Shown here: one piece after another, positions 24,313 to 32,484 of the stretch
Numbering within the stretch: position 1 is the stretch's first letter
How the letters are laid out: the number at the start of each line of letters is the position of its first letter
Virus record (IMG/VR): IMGVR_UViG_3300045006_000094
Coordinates: 1 to 34,274 of that record
Source: a virus
Strand: one strand, 5' to 3'
DNA: 34,274 nt
Position numbers and translations under genes: made by a program
The notes under the pieces: model-generated
What the model was told of the DNA's origin: nothing
The model's database searches: none
Seen by the model: only the letters and a program-made list of their open reading frames with translations

Positions 24313-25215
24313 CTAACTGGCCGCCCACCCCCGCCAGTCGCTCCACCCGGACGAGAACCGTCCCACGATGGTCGTCAGGCCCGTGAGGGTCCGGCTGTCC
24401 GTGTCGTGGGCGGTCGTGAACGGCTTCCTCCAGTAGAACCACATCTCCGTCTGCTCCTTCTCGGCCTGGACGAACCAATGGGTCGTCGAGGAGAGGTAGT
24501 GGAGCACGACGTACTGCATCCGGTTCCGGCGGAGCGGGTTGACGGCCCGGTCCGCGGTCTCGGGATGGTCGGGGCTCGCCAAGAGGCGCTCCGCGCTCCA
24601 CGCGAGAGCCGTCGGAACGAACAGGGTGCGCCCCAGCATCATCATCGGGAGCCCCCGCTCGTTCTTCGTGTCCTCCAGGAGCGTGAGGACGGACTGCATG
24701 GATGTGACACCGAGTTCCGCCGTCGGCGAGAGGTAGTTCGAGAGCGACCCGGCCGCCACGGAGGCATGGGTCGTCGAGAACAGGGCCTCACCCCTTGGGT
24801 TCGCGGTTGCGGTGGTGAACCCGTTGTTGAGGTTGTCGATGGTCACGCGCTCGACCGTGGCCCTCGAAGAGAAGGCCAGGGCCGGGGCCAGGCGCTGGAT
24901 GGAGGCGTCGAGATCGTCTTCGGCGGCCTCCATGCTCACCTCGTACCCGAGAGCGTAGGTGACGTGGGTGTAGTTGCGCGACGGAAGGGCCGTCACCTTG
25001 TCGAGCGTGACCGAAGACCCTTCGTTCTTCGTGGACAGATAGCCGAACCCCGACACGCCTGTCGTCTGCTCCGTCATCCGTCGGCTCGACTTCACGCGGC
25101 AGTACCGGCTGTACTCCTCCGGCCACTCCTTGATGATCTTGCCGATGATGTGGTCGATGTAGGGCAGGCGGCTCGCGTAGAGGTCTGCGAGATCGCTGCG
25201 ATAGAGCGTGGACAT
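24313..25215 (-). CDS. Major capsid protein, HK97 fold (Mu gpT-like), 300 aa
   Basis: The protein follows the Mu gpT-like capsid pattern: an N-terminal helical arm, YEVSMEAAEDDLDASIQRLA on the spine helix, NNGFTTATANPRGEALFSTTH, then MMMLGRTLFVPTALAWSAERLL, and the ending GRFSSGWSDWRGWAAS, very like the RFSxGWxDWRG terminus of gpT-type proteins. It forms the icosahedral shell. There is no N-terminal scaffolding domain, consistent with a separate scaffold gene. The start has a strong GAGGAGGA site. It follows the decoration gene after a 20-base gap. Confidence 0.9.
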   Translation of the reverse strand: MSTLYRSDLADLYASRLPYIDHIIGKIIKEWPEEYSRYCRVKSSRRMTEQTTGVSGFGYLSTKNEGSSVTLDKVTALPSRNYTHVTYALGYEVSMEAAEDDLDASIQRLAPALAFSSRATVERVTIDNLNNGFTTATANPRGEALFSTTHASVAAGSLSNYLSPTAELGVTSMQSVLTLLEDTKNERGLPMMMLGRTLFVPTALAWSAERLLASPDHPETADRAVNPLRRNRMQYVVLHYLSSTTHWFVQAEKEQTEMWFYWRKPFTTAHDTDSRTLTGLTTIVGRFSSGWSDWRGWAAS

Positions 25216-25235
25216 TCCTCAGTTCCTCCTCGCCG

Positions 25236-26126
25236 TCACCACGGCACCATGTCAACGTGAACGACCATGCCCGCCAGGGCCGTGACAGGCGAGCCCGACG
25301 TGGCGATGACTTGGCCGAGACGATCCCCCGTCGCCAGGAGAAGGTCGGCCGCCGTGGCCGTGAGGGTCGCCGCCGTGACGGTGTTCGCCACGATGGTCAG
25401 AAGGTTGATGGTCCCGGTCATGAGGGTCGTCCCACCGCCCGGGGCCGCCGTTCCCGTGCACTTCTCCAGGGCGAGCGTGTGGGTCGTGGCCGTTGCGGCC
25501 GCGGCGCTCACGAAGGCCCGGATGCCGACGACCCGCATCGGCCGCGGCGCCGTCCAGAAGTTCCTGGTGACGACGTTCGTGGTCGCGTAGGGGTCGGCGA
25601 AGGAGACCGTGGTGATCTGGCTCTGCGTCTTGGCGAACTTCTGCGGGTTGATCGTGACGATCACGTCCGCGTTGGCACCGAGAGCGTTGCCGACCTCCGG
25701 GGACAGAGCCTCGATGAAGAGCAGCGACGGCTTGGTGTTGGAGTAGGTAGCCTGGTCGATCTCGATGGTGGACCACTTCGTCGTTGCGTCGAGGCCCGTC
25801 GCCGTCTTCAGGTTGCACCAGGTCCCGATGTGGGTCTGGGCGACGGTCCCCTCAGCCTGGATGAGGTACTTCTGCTTCGGGTCGTCGTAGACCTTGATCG
25901 TTCCCCCAGAGTTCGCGGCCTTGTACTCCGCAGCGACGCCCAAGATCGCGCCGTCGGGCGGCGCGACGGCCGTGGAGGCGTCCGCGTACCCGAGTTCGTT
26001 GCGGAGGACCAGCGAGTTCTGAGCGATGACGGTGTTGGCCGCCGCGAGGTCATACGACGTGACCCGCGGAGGGGCACCGTCCCCCGACCACGGACGAAGG
26101 CCGTAGGCGAAGTCTGTGTTTGCCAT
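25236..26126 (-). CDS. Capsid decoration/stabilisation protein (296 aa)
   Basis: The first 150 residues resemble phage capsid-cement proteins: MANTDFAYGLRPW, a YDLAAANTVIAQNSLVLRN strand, AILGVAAEYKAANSGGTIKV, then YDDPKQKYLIQAEG. Such proteins lie on the outside of the shell and strengthen it. The last 120 residues form a separate beta domain that also occurs alone in the gene at 23821-24258. Location next to the major capsid gene supports the role. The start is behind AAGGAG. The N-terminal family call is by pattern, and the C-terminal domain has no name I know. Confidence 0.72.
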   Translation of the reverse strand: MANTDFAYGLRPWSGDGAPPRVTSYDLAAANTVIAQNSLVLRNELGYADASTAVAPPDGAILGVAAEYKAANSGGTIKVYDDPKQKYLIQAEGTVAQTHIGTWCNLKTATGLDATTKWSTIEIDQATYSNTKPSLLFIEALSPEVGNALGANADVIVTINPQKFAKTQSQITTVSFADPYATTNVVTRNFWTAPRPMRVVGIRAFVSAAAATATTHTLALEKCTGTAAPGGGTTLMTGTINLLTIVANTVTAATLTATAADLLLATGDRLGQVIATSGSPVTALAGMVVHVDMVPW

Positions 26127-26149
26127 GTCGTCTTACTCCTTCCCTTGAT

Positions 26150-26683
26150 TCACTCTTCTTCCGACCCCGAGAACATGGGGGCGGGCTTCTTTCCTGATCC
26201 CGGAGGTCTTCCGCGCCTTCGGGGTGCTGGTGCCGCCGCCCTCATGTGCTCCTCAGCCACCCCGGTGATGGCGACCGAGCCGATGACTCGCGCTTCGGCG
26301 CCCGGGATGGCCTCGTTCGTCCTGTCGGCGGAGGCTTGCATGTCGGAACTCTGGCCCAAGATGTGGGCCATCTGTTCCCTGTGAACCGACAGTTCGGCGG
26401 CTTCCTGCGCCCTGGCTCGCTCTATCGGGCGCATGACGAGAATCATCTCCCGTTCCCGGAGGATGCTGTCGGGGCTCGGCCCGAGAGCGTCGGACCCTTT
26501 TTCGATGAGCCCCATCTCTTCCGCCTGCTGCCGTGTGACCGGCGTGTAGTCCTCGAGGCCCATCGCCATGTCCTTGCGCTGGGCCTCGTTCAGCCATCGA
26601 AACTCCTTGTCGGGGTGCATCTCGGCCCACTCCGGGTGGTGGAGCGGGATCCTGCTTGTGTAGTCCCGGACGATGTCAGTCAT
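26150..26683 (-). CDS. AT-hook-bearing protein of the head module (177 aa)
   Basis: The start is the ATG at 26683, eleven or so bases after GGAGGT and overlapping the scaffold stop by eight bases; the longer open frame upstream lies inside the scaffold gene. The N-terminus (MTDIVRDYTSRIPLHHPEWA) and the predicted helix around residues 75-110 are not known to me. Near the C-terminus, RRRGRPPGSGKK (155-166) is an AT-hook-like motif with the GRP core that binds the DNA minor groove, followed by an acidic end. It may link DNA to the inside of the head or regulate packaging, both inferred. Confidence 0.6.
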   Translation of the reverse strand: MTDIVRDYTSRIPLHHPEWAEMHPDKEFRWLNEAQRKDMAMGLEDYTPVTRQQAEEMGLIEKGSDALGPSPDSILREREMILVMRPIERARAQEAAELSVHREQMAHILGQSSDMQASADRTNEAIPGAEARVIGSVAITGVAEEHMRAAAPAPRRRGRPPGSGKKPAPMFSGSEEE

Positions 26684-27578
26684 TGGTCTTGTACCTCCGC
26701 GAGGCGTAGTGCTCCTTCGCCTTCGCCAGTTGGGCGAGTTCCTTCCTGTCGGTGATCCCGTAGTCCTCAGCCAAGGCGAGTTCCTTCCTGGAGAGCCCCA
26801 AGCGGGCCGCATCGCGGCTGCGCTGGGAGTCGGACCCCGACAGCATGGACTCGCGGGCCGGACGGGGATCGCGCTTGCGGCGGCGCTCCTCCTTGGCCCT
26901 CTTCAGCGCGGCCTTCAGGTTGCCCTCCTTCTTCTCGCCCTTCGGGCGTGCGCCGGACTTCTGGGCGGCCCGGTAGGCGGCCAGAAGCACGTTGGCCGGG
27001 TTCGTCGGGTCGGAGGCGTTCAGGCGGTTCCACTCGGCCTCCGTGGCCGCGTAGAAGTCGGAGGCCGGGTTGCGGAGGTCCGGGAACTCCGCCCTGGCCA
27101 CCTCGGCGTACCGCTGGGCCCTCTGGACGACCCGCTGATCGGCGCCGTACTGGGCCCTCAGTTCGTCGGCGGCCGCCTGAGCCTCCTGCCGCGCCAAGAT
27201 CCGCACCGCCTCAGCCGTCTTCCCCTCCTCGATCAACTGCTCGATCTTCTCGACAGGGACGGACTCCCGGGCGGGCCCGCCATCGGGGTCCCCCTGCCTC
27301 TGGAGCGCCGCGGCGAGAAGGTTCTGGAGTTGCTGGTTGTTGCTGGAAAGCATCTCGACCTTCGCCGAGAGGTCCCTCAGCCTGCTCTCGATGTCCCCGT
27401 CCCCGCCGGAGTCGTCCTCGTCCTCTTCCTCCTCCTCGTCGTCCTCCTCCCCCTCATCGCTCTCAGCGGACTCGTCTTCGTTCTCGGGGATGTCGTCGTC
27501 GTCGAGTTCCTCGTCCCCCTCGAAGTCGAGTTCCTCCTGGTCCCCACCCTTGGCCTTCGGGTCCTTCTCCTTGTCCAT
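26676..27578 (-). CDS. Capsid scaffolding protein (300 aa)
   Basis: The first 60 residues are extremely acidic, with runs of Asp and Glu. A coiled-coil segment follows (IESRLRDLSAKVEMLSSNNQ and onward, about 63-95), then helices, and a strongly basic C-terminal region (about 210-245, including KRAKEERRRKRDPRP). An acidic start, helical middle and basic end are typical of podovirus scaffolds, whose basic end binds the coat protein. The place between portal and capsid genes is standard. No protease is fused, so the scaffold is probably released intact. Confidence 0.82.
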   Translation of the reverse strand: MDKEKDPKAKGGDQEELDFEGDEELDDDDIPENEDESAESDEGEEDDEEEEEDEDDSGGDGDIESRLRDLSAKVEMLSSNNQQLQNLLAAALQRQGDPDGGPARESVPVEKIEQLIEEGKTAEAVRILARQEAQAAADELRAQYGADQRVVQRAQRYAEVARAEFPDLRNPASDFYAATEAEWNRLNASDPTNPANVLLAAYRAAQKSGARPKGEKKEGNLKAALKRAKEERRRKRDPRPARESMLSGSDSQRSRDAARLGLSRKELALAEDYGITDRKELAQLAKAKEHYASRRYKTND

Positions 27579-27612
27579 GAGCCGTCCTTCCCTTCTTCGC
27601 GCCCTTCGGCGG

Positions 27613-27795
27613 CTACGCGGCCTTCCTGCCCTTGGGTGACTTCTTCGGCTTGCCCTTGATCTTGAGCGTCCCCTTCCGGCGCTCAGAGACCATCTTCTCC
27701 TTCTGGTTCGCCGTCAGGGGCGACCCCCCCGACATCAGGAACCGGAACTGCCGCTCCGACTTCTCCTTCTTCAACGACGGCGGACGGTGGACCAT
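27613..27795 (-). CDS. Small Lys-rich protein (60 aa)
   Basis: The ATG at 27795 shares a base with the upstream TGA (TGATG); an in-frame GTG one codon earlier is possible. The protein is very basic, with SLKKEKSERQFRFLM, SPLTANQKEKMVSERRKG and a tail of KGKPKKSPKGRK. It is likely to bind nucleic acid or act as a minor head protein. No family is identified. Confidence 0.6.
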   Translation of the reverse strand: MVHRPPSLKKEKSERQFRFLMSGGSPLTANQKEKMVSERRKGTLKIKGKPKKSPKGRKAA

Positions 27796-28115
27796 CACGT
27801 GACCTCCTCATCCGGCTGCTTGGCGATCTCCAACAGGTGCTGCCAGTACCACAGCACCGTCTCCAGACCCGACAGGAACCCCACCAGATGCTGGTACCTG
27901 TCGAACGTCATCCCTTCCTCATGAAGGATCATGTGCCGGGTGTCCAGAATGGCCTCCGTGACCGCCCTCAGCCATAGAGACACCGCGGGACTCGCCTGCG
28001 CCTGGAGGTACTCCCCCTCAGCCATGTCCCGCGCCAGGTCGTAGGTACTCGCCCCGGCCGGAGCCCATGGAGTCAGACTCTCAGGCGGCCTCAACTCCGG
28101 TGCGTTCTTTCCCAT
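27795..28115 (-). CDS. Hypothetical helical protein between portal and scaffold (106 aa)
   Basis: The start follows AGGAGGG. After a Pro-rich beginning, the protein is helical with many aromatic residues (SLWLRAVTEAILDTRHMI and LSGLETVLWYWQHLLEIA). Small helical genes at this position in podoviruses sometimes encode portal- or scaffold-associated factors, but this one is not recognised. It overlaps the next small gene by one base. Confidence 0.6.
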   Translation of the reverse strand: MGKNAPELRPPESLTPWAPAGASTYDLARDMAEGEYLQAQASPAVSLWLRAVTEAILDTRHMILHEEGMTFDRYQHLVGFLSGLETVLWYWQHLLEIAKQPDEEVT

Positions 28116-28124
28116 CGCGCCCTC

Positions 28125-30419
28125 CTACGTGCCCACTGCCGGCTGTCCAGACACCCCGGCCGGGCCCGGCGCTCCAGCCGGTGGCCCAGGCATCGGGGGC
28201 GTTGCGGCCCCACCGCCGGGTAGCGGGGCCATCGGCTGCTGTCTCGGCTCCCCGAACCCCGGCGCCGACGGAATCATCGGCTGCGGCTGGCTGGCCTGCA
28301 TCGCGGCCATCGCCTCATGGGCCTTGATGAGGTCCACCATGTTCGCCACACACTCGGGCGGGATCGGGGTCGTCTTCAGGAAGTTCACGTGATGCTCCAG
28401 GTGCGCCGCGTGGTCCTGGTTCGGAGTCGGCAGAACCTTCACACCCTGAAGGATCAGCAACTCCTCCCTCTCCGGGCTCATCGGCTGCGCCGCCTCCAAC
28501 TCCTCCGGGCTCGGCAGAACCTCCTCCAGCCTCTCCCGCTGGAACGCCCGCAGGGCCATCCGCGTCAACTCCAACTGCAACCGCGGCGTCTGCAACACGA
28601 CCGGGTCCGACCGCATCAGCGTGTAGAGCGTCACGTCCTCCTGCCGCGCCATCAGCCGGTTCGTGTTCAGACTGTTCGCCGTGAACACGAAGTCGTACCG
28701 CCTGCGGAAGTCCTCCTTCGGGATGGACGTGATCGTCTGCGACCCCGTGATCCGAAACTCCTTCGTCGGAGGAAGGTGCTGCCCGTACAACGCGAAGTTC
28801 TGCTCGAAGATGTCCCGCAAGACCCCGTTCTTCAGCCGGTCTATCATGTGCTGATACCGCACCCCGGCCTCCTGCAACAGCGCCACCGTCGCCCCATACG
28901 TCCTTGGAGCGTTCGGCCTCGACGGGCTCCGCCCCTGCACCATGTCGTTCACCGGCGACAACCCCTCCGCGAACGCCATCAGCATGTTGATGTCCTGGAT
29001 CCCCGTCATGTCCCTCTGCGCGAACGTCGGGAACAGGATCCCCTGCGTCGAGTTGACGGGGATCATCTTCCCCGGCGTCACGCGGATCGCCTCACCCTTC
29101 AGGCCGCTGCGGGGCTCGAAAAACCCGAACGGGATGTTCGTGATCGTGTCCCGGTCCACCTTCTGGTTGAACCGCGTGTTCAACGCCACGTTCACCGGCG
29201 CCAGCAACTCCGGCACCCCGATCCCCCAGAACGACCCGCGCCGGGGAATCAACTGGAACGCCCCGAACGGCCGCCTCCCGGCCGCAAACACCTGCTCCAG
29301 CCGGTGCACCCCCAGCAACTTCTCGCTCCGGCGCTCTACGAAGGCGATGATCTCCTCCTCGTACCCGTCCCCATCAATGTCCCAGCGCCGGTAGAAATCC
29401 AACACCTCGAAGTCCCATTGCTGCGACCGCAGCGAATCCACCCCCGTGGACTGCTCCTCCTGATCCCTCACCCCGCGCTCATCCCACGTCCCACGCTGCG
29501 GCTCCTGCCCCGCCCGGGTGGACCACTCCTGCCGGTACTCGTCCACCTCGTCCTTCGTCAGCAACGGGAACAACCCGTTCTTCCACCCCCGCATCATCCC
29601 GTCCATGGACAACGACCGCCGGTACAGGATGTGGTGCGCCCGCTGAAGATCCCGCGGCGCGTTCCCCGGCACGTAGAAGTCGTCTATCGGAACCGTCACC
29701 AGATCCGGAGCGTCGTAGAACACCTCCTCGCGCTCCATCTCCACCTCGATCTCCAACAGATTCTCCGTCTCACGCTCGATCCGCACCTGCACCTCGTCCG
29801 GCCTGCCCCCCACCAGCAACGTCACCGCATACCCCCAGCGACGCGGCCGGACCTGCAACACCTCCACGTTCCCCCCGTCTACAATCCCCAACACCTCCCG
29901 CAGGATCTCCTCGTCCCCCTTCTCCTGCCGCCCCTCCGTCCCCTCCACGTACTTCTCTATCGTCCGCGAGAAACTCGACCTCCGCACATCCCTCCGCCAC
30001 GGCTGGAAACACACCGCCGTCCCGTCCTGGATCGCACTCAGCAGGAACTCGTCCATCTTCGAGTACGCGCCAATCTCGTTCACGAAACTCCAGTCCATGA
30101 ACCGCTCCACCCGCCGCGCACTCTCCATGTCCTCCACACCCACCGGCAACACGTTGCACGCCGGACTCACCCCGAACACCGCCTGCATCAGCCTCGGGTG
30201 AATCGTCAACGTGTGCGACCGCACCAACGGCATGTGGAAGTTCGACGCGTTCGGCCACGGATCATCCTTCCTCTCCGTGAACCCCTCGTACAACCGCACG
30301 AACGCCTGAATCGCGTCAATCTTGCTGCCCCTGTCCGACCTGTCGTTCTGAAGGTTCGTCAGAGCGTTCACCACCAACCGCTCTTCCTCGTCCCCCGGCA
30401 ACCGGATCACCCGAGCCAT
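28125..30419 (-). CDS. Portal protein (764 aa)
   Basis: The ATG at 30419 shares a base with the terminase stop (TGATG), so the 12 upstream codons in frame are not used. The protein has the features of large podovirus portals: WPNASNFHMPLVRSHTLTIH near residue 60, an acidic, Arg-rich wing region, the stem and clip region with VPIDDFYVPGNAPRDLQRA, FGAFQLIPRRGSFWGIGVPE, and helical segments towards the end. The final 60 residues are Pro-, Gly- and Gln-rich and probably disordered. It forms the dodecameric DNA gate of the head. Position directly after terL is standard. Confidence 0.86.
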   Translation of the reverse strand: MARVIRLPGDEEERLVVNALTNLQNDRSDRGSKIDAIQAFVRLYEGFTERKDDPWPNASNFHMPLVRSHTLTIHPRLMQAVFGVSPACNVLPVGVEDMESARRVERFMDWSFVNEIGAYSKMDEFLLSAIQDGTAVCFQPWRRDVRRSSFSRTIEKYVEGTEGRQEKGDEEILREVLGIVDGGNVEVLQVRPRRWGYAVTLLVGGRPDEVQVRIERETENLLEIEVEMEREEVFYDAPDLVTVPIDDFYVPGNAPRDLQRAHHILYRRSLSMDGMMRGWKNGLFPLLTKDEVDEYRQEWSTRAGQEPQRGTWDERGVRDQEEQSTGVDSLRSQQWDFEVLDFYRRWDIDGDGYEEEIIAFVERRSEKLLGVHRLEQVFAAGRRPFGAFQLIPRRGSFWGIGVPELLAPVNVALNTRFNQKVDRDTITNIPFGFFEPRSGLKGEAIRVTPGKMIPVNSTQGILFPTFAQRDMTGIQDINMLMAFAEGLSPVNDMVQGRSPSRPNAPRTYGATVALLQEAGVRYQHMIDRLKNGVLRDIFEQNFALYGQHLPPTKEFRITGSQTITSIPKEDFRRRYDFVFTANSLNTNRLMARQEDVTLYTLMRSDPVVLQTPRLQLELTRMALRAFQRERLEEVLPSPEELEAAQPMSPEREELLILQGVKVLPTPNQDHAAHLEHHVNFLKTTPIPPECVANMVDLIKAHEAMAAMQASQPQPMIPSAPGFGEPRQQPMAPLPGGGAATPPMPGPPAGAPGPAGVSGQPAVGT

Positions 30420-31966
30420 CAGTACCCACCCCACAAACCACGGCCCTGCGCCCACTCCGATTCCACGGACATCACCCGCTCCCGCTCCACCGGGGCCCGC
30501 GCCATGTCAAACGTCGGCTCCGACGCCGCCAAATACATCGCGCAATCCACCAGGTCGTCCTTCCCCCTCCGCAACCGGCCCGGCGACGGCAACCCGCTCC
30601 CCATCTTCGACCGCTCCCACGTCAGATACAGCAACTCCCGGATGAACCCCCCACACCGATCCATCACAATCAACTCCGGCACCCCCGTCATCGGGTCCGG
30701 CCGGAACATCTGGTGCAACAACGAAAACCTGTGCGCCTTGTCCCCCTTCGCCACCCCCCGCGTCTCCACCCCGTACTCCCGAAACGCGTCCGCCAACGTC
30801 CCCCCACTCGACCGCTCCCGAGCATGAGCCGACGTGTCGATCAACCGATCACACACCACCCCCCACTCCCGCTCCTTCGCGTGTATCGCCTCCGCCACGT
30901 CCGCCACCGTCACCAGCGACGCATCCTCCAACTCGTCATACGCCACCTTCCGCCCCATCGGATCCACCACCCACCACAAACACGACACCGGCTTCTGCGG
31001 GTGCGGGTCTATCGCCATCACCCGCGGCCACCCCTCCGTCCTCTCCCGCCACCGACCCACATCCACCGGACTCTCCATCACCCACGGCTCCGTCCGCCGA
31101 AACAACTTGAACACCCGCCCCGATAACTGCCGGTAGTTCCCCCGCAACCGCGACTCCCGCTCCTCCGGCGTCAAATCCCTCTCGAACTCCTCCACCTGCC
31201 TCCGCGACAACCCGCCCCCATGCTCCACCAAGTTGTCCCACGTCTCCATCACCGTCACCCAGATCCGCTCCGGCTCCTGGAAACTCCTCTCCCACAACTC
31301 CTCGAACATCCACGCATCATCCACCGGCGTCATCGTCACCCACAACCGACCTCCCCTGTCCACCAACCCACGACGATTCGCCATGTAATGAGCCCGCGGC
31401 GGCGGCTCGTCAAAGTGCAACCAGTCCACCGCCTGACCCTCATGCTGCTTCACCTCCTGCGCGTACACCAAGAACTGCATCCGACTCCCATTGCTCCACA
31501 CAATCTCCGTCGTCATCCCCGCCTGATTCCGCTTCTCCTGCACAATCCACGGAAACCCGTCACCATTCCCCCGCTTCGGCGCCATCTCCTTCACCTTCGG
31601 CACCAACACCTGACTCACCGCTATCGGATAATCCTCCCCCAACACACGCCCCACATTCGGCACCCGCACGCCCACCTCGTACCCCTCACTCCCCGGCTCC
31701 ATCCAAATCCGCTTCCCTATCGCGTGCGCGATGTCCTCCGCCACACCCCAATGCGTCTTCCCACTCCTGTTCCCACCCTGCACCACCCGAATAGCCTGCT
31801 TCGCCAAATGAGCAGGCCCCTGCTTCCTGTGCGGCCGGTAAAACCCCAACGGACATAACTCCTGAGCCCGCCGCACCACCTCCAACCACCCCACCACCTC
31901 CGCCAATACAACCCCGCGCTCAACACCCCCATCCACCTGCCCCCGCTTCACCTTGCGCCGCCCCAT
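30419..31966 (-). CDS. terL: Terminase large subunit (packaging ATPase and nuclease), 515 aa
   Basis: The packaging motor cuts concatemeric DNA and pumps it into the prohead. The Walker A motif is GGNRSGKT near residue 65, Walker B is WLHFDEPP near 185, and the RNase H-type nuclease is marked by VMAIDPHP, CDRLIDTSAH and GKDDLVDCAMYL with its acidic residues. ATG codons at 31972 and 31966 are both in frame; the second is preferred because GGAGG lies eight bases upstream, whereas it is only two bases from the first. Codons here end mainly in G, unlike the capsid genes. No small terminase gene was recognised next to it. Confidence 0.93.
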   Translation of the reverse strand: MGRRKVKRGQVDGGVERGVVLAEVVGWLEVVRRAQELCPLGFYRPHRKQGPAHLAKQAIRVVQGGNRSGKTHWGVAEDIAHAIGKRIWMEPGSEGYEVGVRVPNVGRVLGEDYPIAVSQVLVPKVKEMAPKRGNGDGFPWIVQEKRNQAGMTTEIVWSNGSRMQFLVYAQEVKQHEGQAVDWLHFDEPPPRAHYMANRRGLVDRGGRLWVTMTPVDDAWMFEELWERSFQEPERIWVTVMETWDNLVEHGGGLSRRQVEEFERDLTPEERESRLRGNYRQLSGRVFKLFRRTEPWVMESPVDVGRWRERTEGWPRVMAIDPHPQKPVSCLWWVVDPMGRKVAYDELEDASLVTVADVAEAIHAKEREWGVVCDRLIDTSAHARERSSGGTLADAFREYGVETRGVAKGDKAHRFSLLHQMFRPDPMTGVPELIVMDRCGGFIRELLYLTWERSKMGSGLPSPGRLRRGKDDLVDCAMYLAASEPTFDMARAPVERERVMSVESEWAQGRGLWGGY

Positions 31967-32023
31967 ACGCATACCCTCCTACCACCCACACCACCCCACT
32001 CAAGAACTTTCTCGCTATGGGCT

Positions 32024-32051
32024 AAGATTCATTTCCCGCTTTGCGGGTCAA
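32024..32051 (-). promoter_or_regulatory. Possible sigma70-like promoter for terL with an overlapping palindrome
   Basis: On the minus strand a TTGACC -35-like box (32046-32051) is followed after 16 bases by AATCTT (32024-32029), a poor -10 with three of six matches. The palindrome CCCGC-TTT-GCGGG at 32035-32047 lies in the spacer, where a repressor or activator could bind. The element is about 58 bases upstream of the terL start. The match is weak and could be chance. Confidence 0.3.
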
Positions 32052-32158
32052 GCCTCTGGGACACCCGGCTGGAGAGGGGGGAGGGTTTCTAGGTGTTAGA
32101 GGCCAGAGCGGAGCCCTCAGCAAGGGGGACTTGGTGACTCCGACGGCAGGAAGAGCGG

Positions 32159-32239
32159 GAGACAGAGGTTGAGTGGTAGAGAAGGCAGACCGTAGAGACG
32201 GAGACTCATCTAACGACAGGGAAAGCAGGAGACGGAGAC
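32159..32239. repeat. Short direct repeats of GAGACGGAGAC type in a GA-rich tract
   Basis: GAGACGGAGAC occurs exactly at 32195-32205 and 32229-32239, and a shorter related copy, GAGACAGAG, at 32159-32167. The starts are 36 and 34 bases apart, roughly three to three and a half DNA turns. They lie in a stretch strongly biased to A and G on the plus strand. Regular spacing suggests a protein-binding array, but low complexity makes chance repeats more likely than usual. Confidence 0.45.
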
Positions 32240-32340
32240 AAAAAGGAAAGGTAGCCTAAAGAGAAGCCGACAAAGAAAAAGCATTGTTAGCGAAAAGATA
32301 GCGCCCCCCCTGTGGTCCCCCCATCATTACGCGGCACCTG

Positions 32341-32483
32341 AGGCCGTTTTGCGCCCCAACGGGAGCCGTTGGCGCGTGACCGAGTAGCGTGGGCCGCGAC
32401 CTCGAGCAAGAGCCGCGGCCGGACCCCGCGCCCTCTAGTGGCGCGGACGGTCCGGCCGCAGGCCGAGCCTACGTTAGCGGCCT
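32341..32483. other. Strongly folded multi-branch element (RNA or DNA structure)
   Basis: AGGCCGTT at 32341-32348 can pair with bases 32476-32483 to close the element. Inside, bases 32351-32362 pair with 32366-32375 (10 pairs, 2-base bulge, GAG loop). Bases 32415-32432 pair with 32440-32459 (18 pairs, 2-base bulge, loop CTCTAGT), extendable by three pairs. No U-run follows either way, so it is not a simple terminator. It lies between the VWA/membrane-protein genes and terL. Confidence 0.5.
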
Positions 32484-32484
32484 G

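Larger units (their letters stand above)
31967..32484. other. Non-coding region upstream of terL
   Basis: About 520 bases hold no convincing gene on either strand: stops are frequent in the GA-rich left half, and the one rightward frame in the right half has a random composition. It contains a promoter candidate near terL, a GA-rich tract with repeats, and a strongly folded GC-rich element, each listed separately. Such gaps beside terL are common sites of packaging signals or late promoters. Confidence 0.6.

Noticed and set aside
27414-27520. TCC/TCG repeat tract resembling a microsatellite
   Set aside because: It is explained by the Asp/Glu-rich N-terminus of the scaffold protein.
28317-30827. 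An 836-codon open frame on the + strand opposite portal and the end of terL
   Set aside because: It is rich in Arg, Pro, His and Leu and reads as the shadow of G-ending codons on the real strand; the portal is clearly recognisable opposite.
32351-32375. Hairpin considered as a rho-independent terminator
   Set aside because: The only nearby T-run precedes the hairpin on the + strand; no U-run follows it in either direction.
32100-32480. Search for a tRNA in the non-coding region
   Set aside because: No acceptor/anticodon/T-arm arrangement or CCA end could be placed; the stems present do not have cloverleaf lengths.
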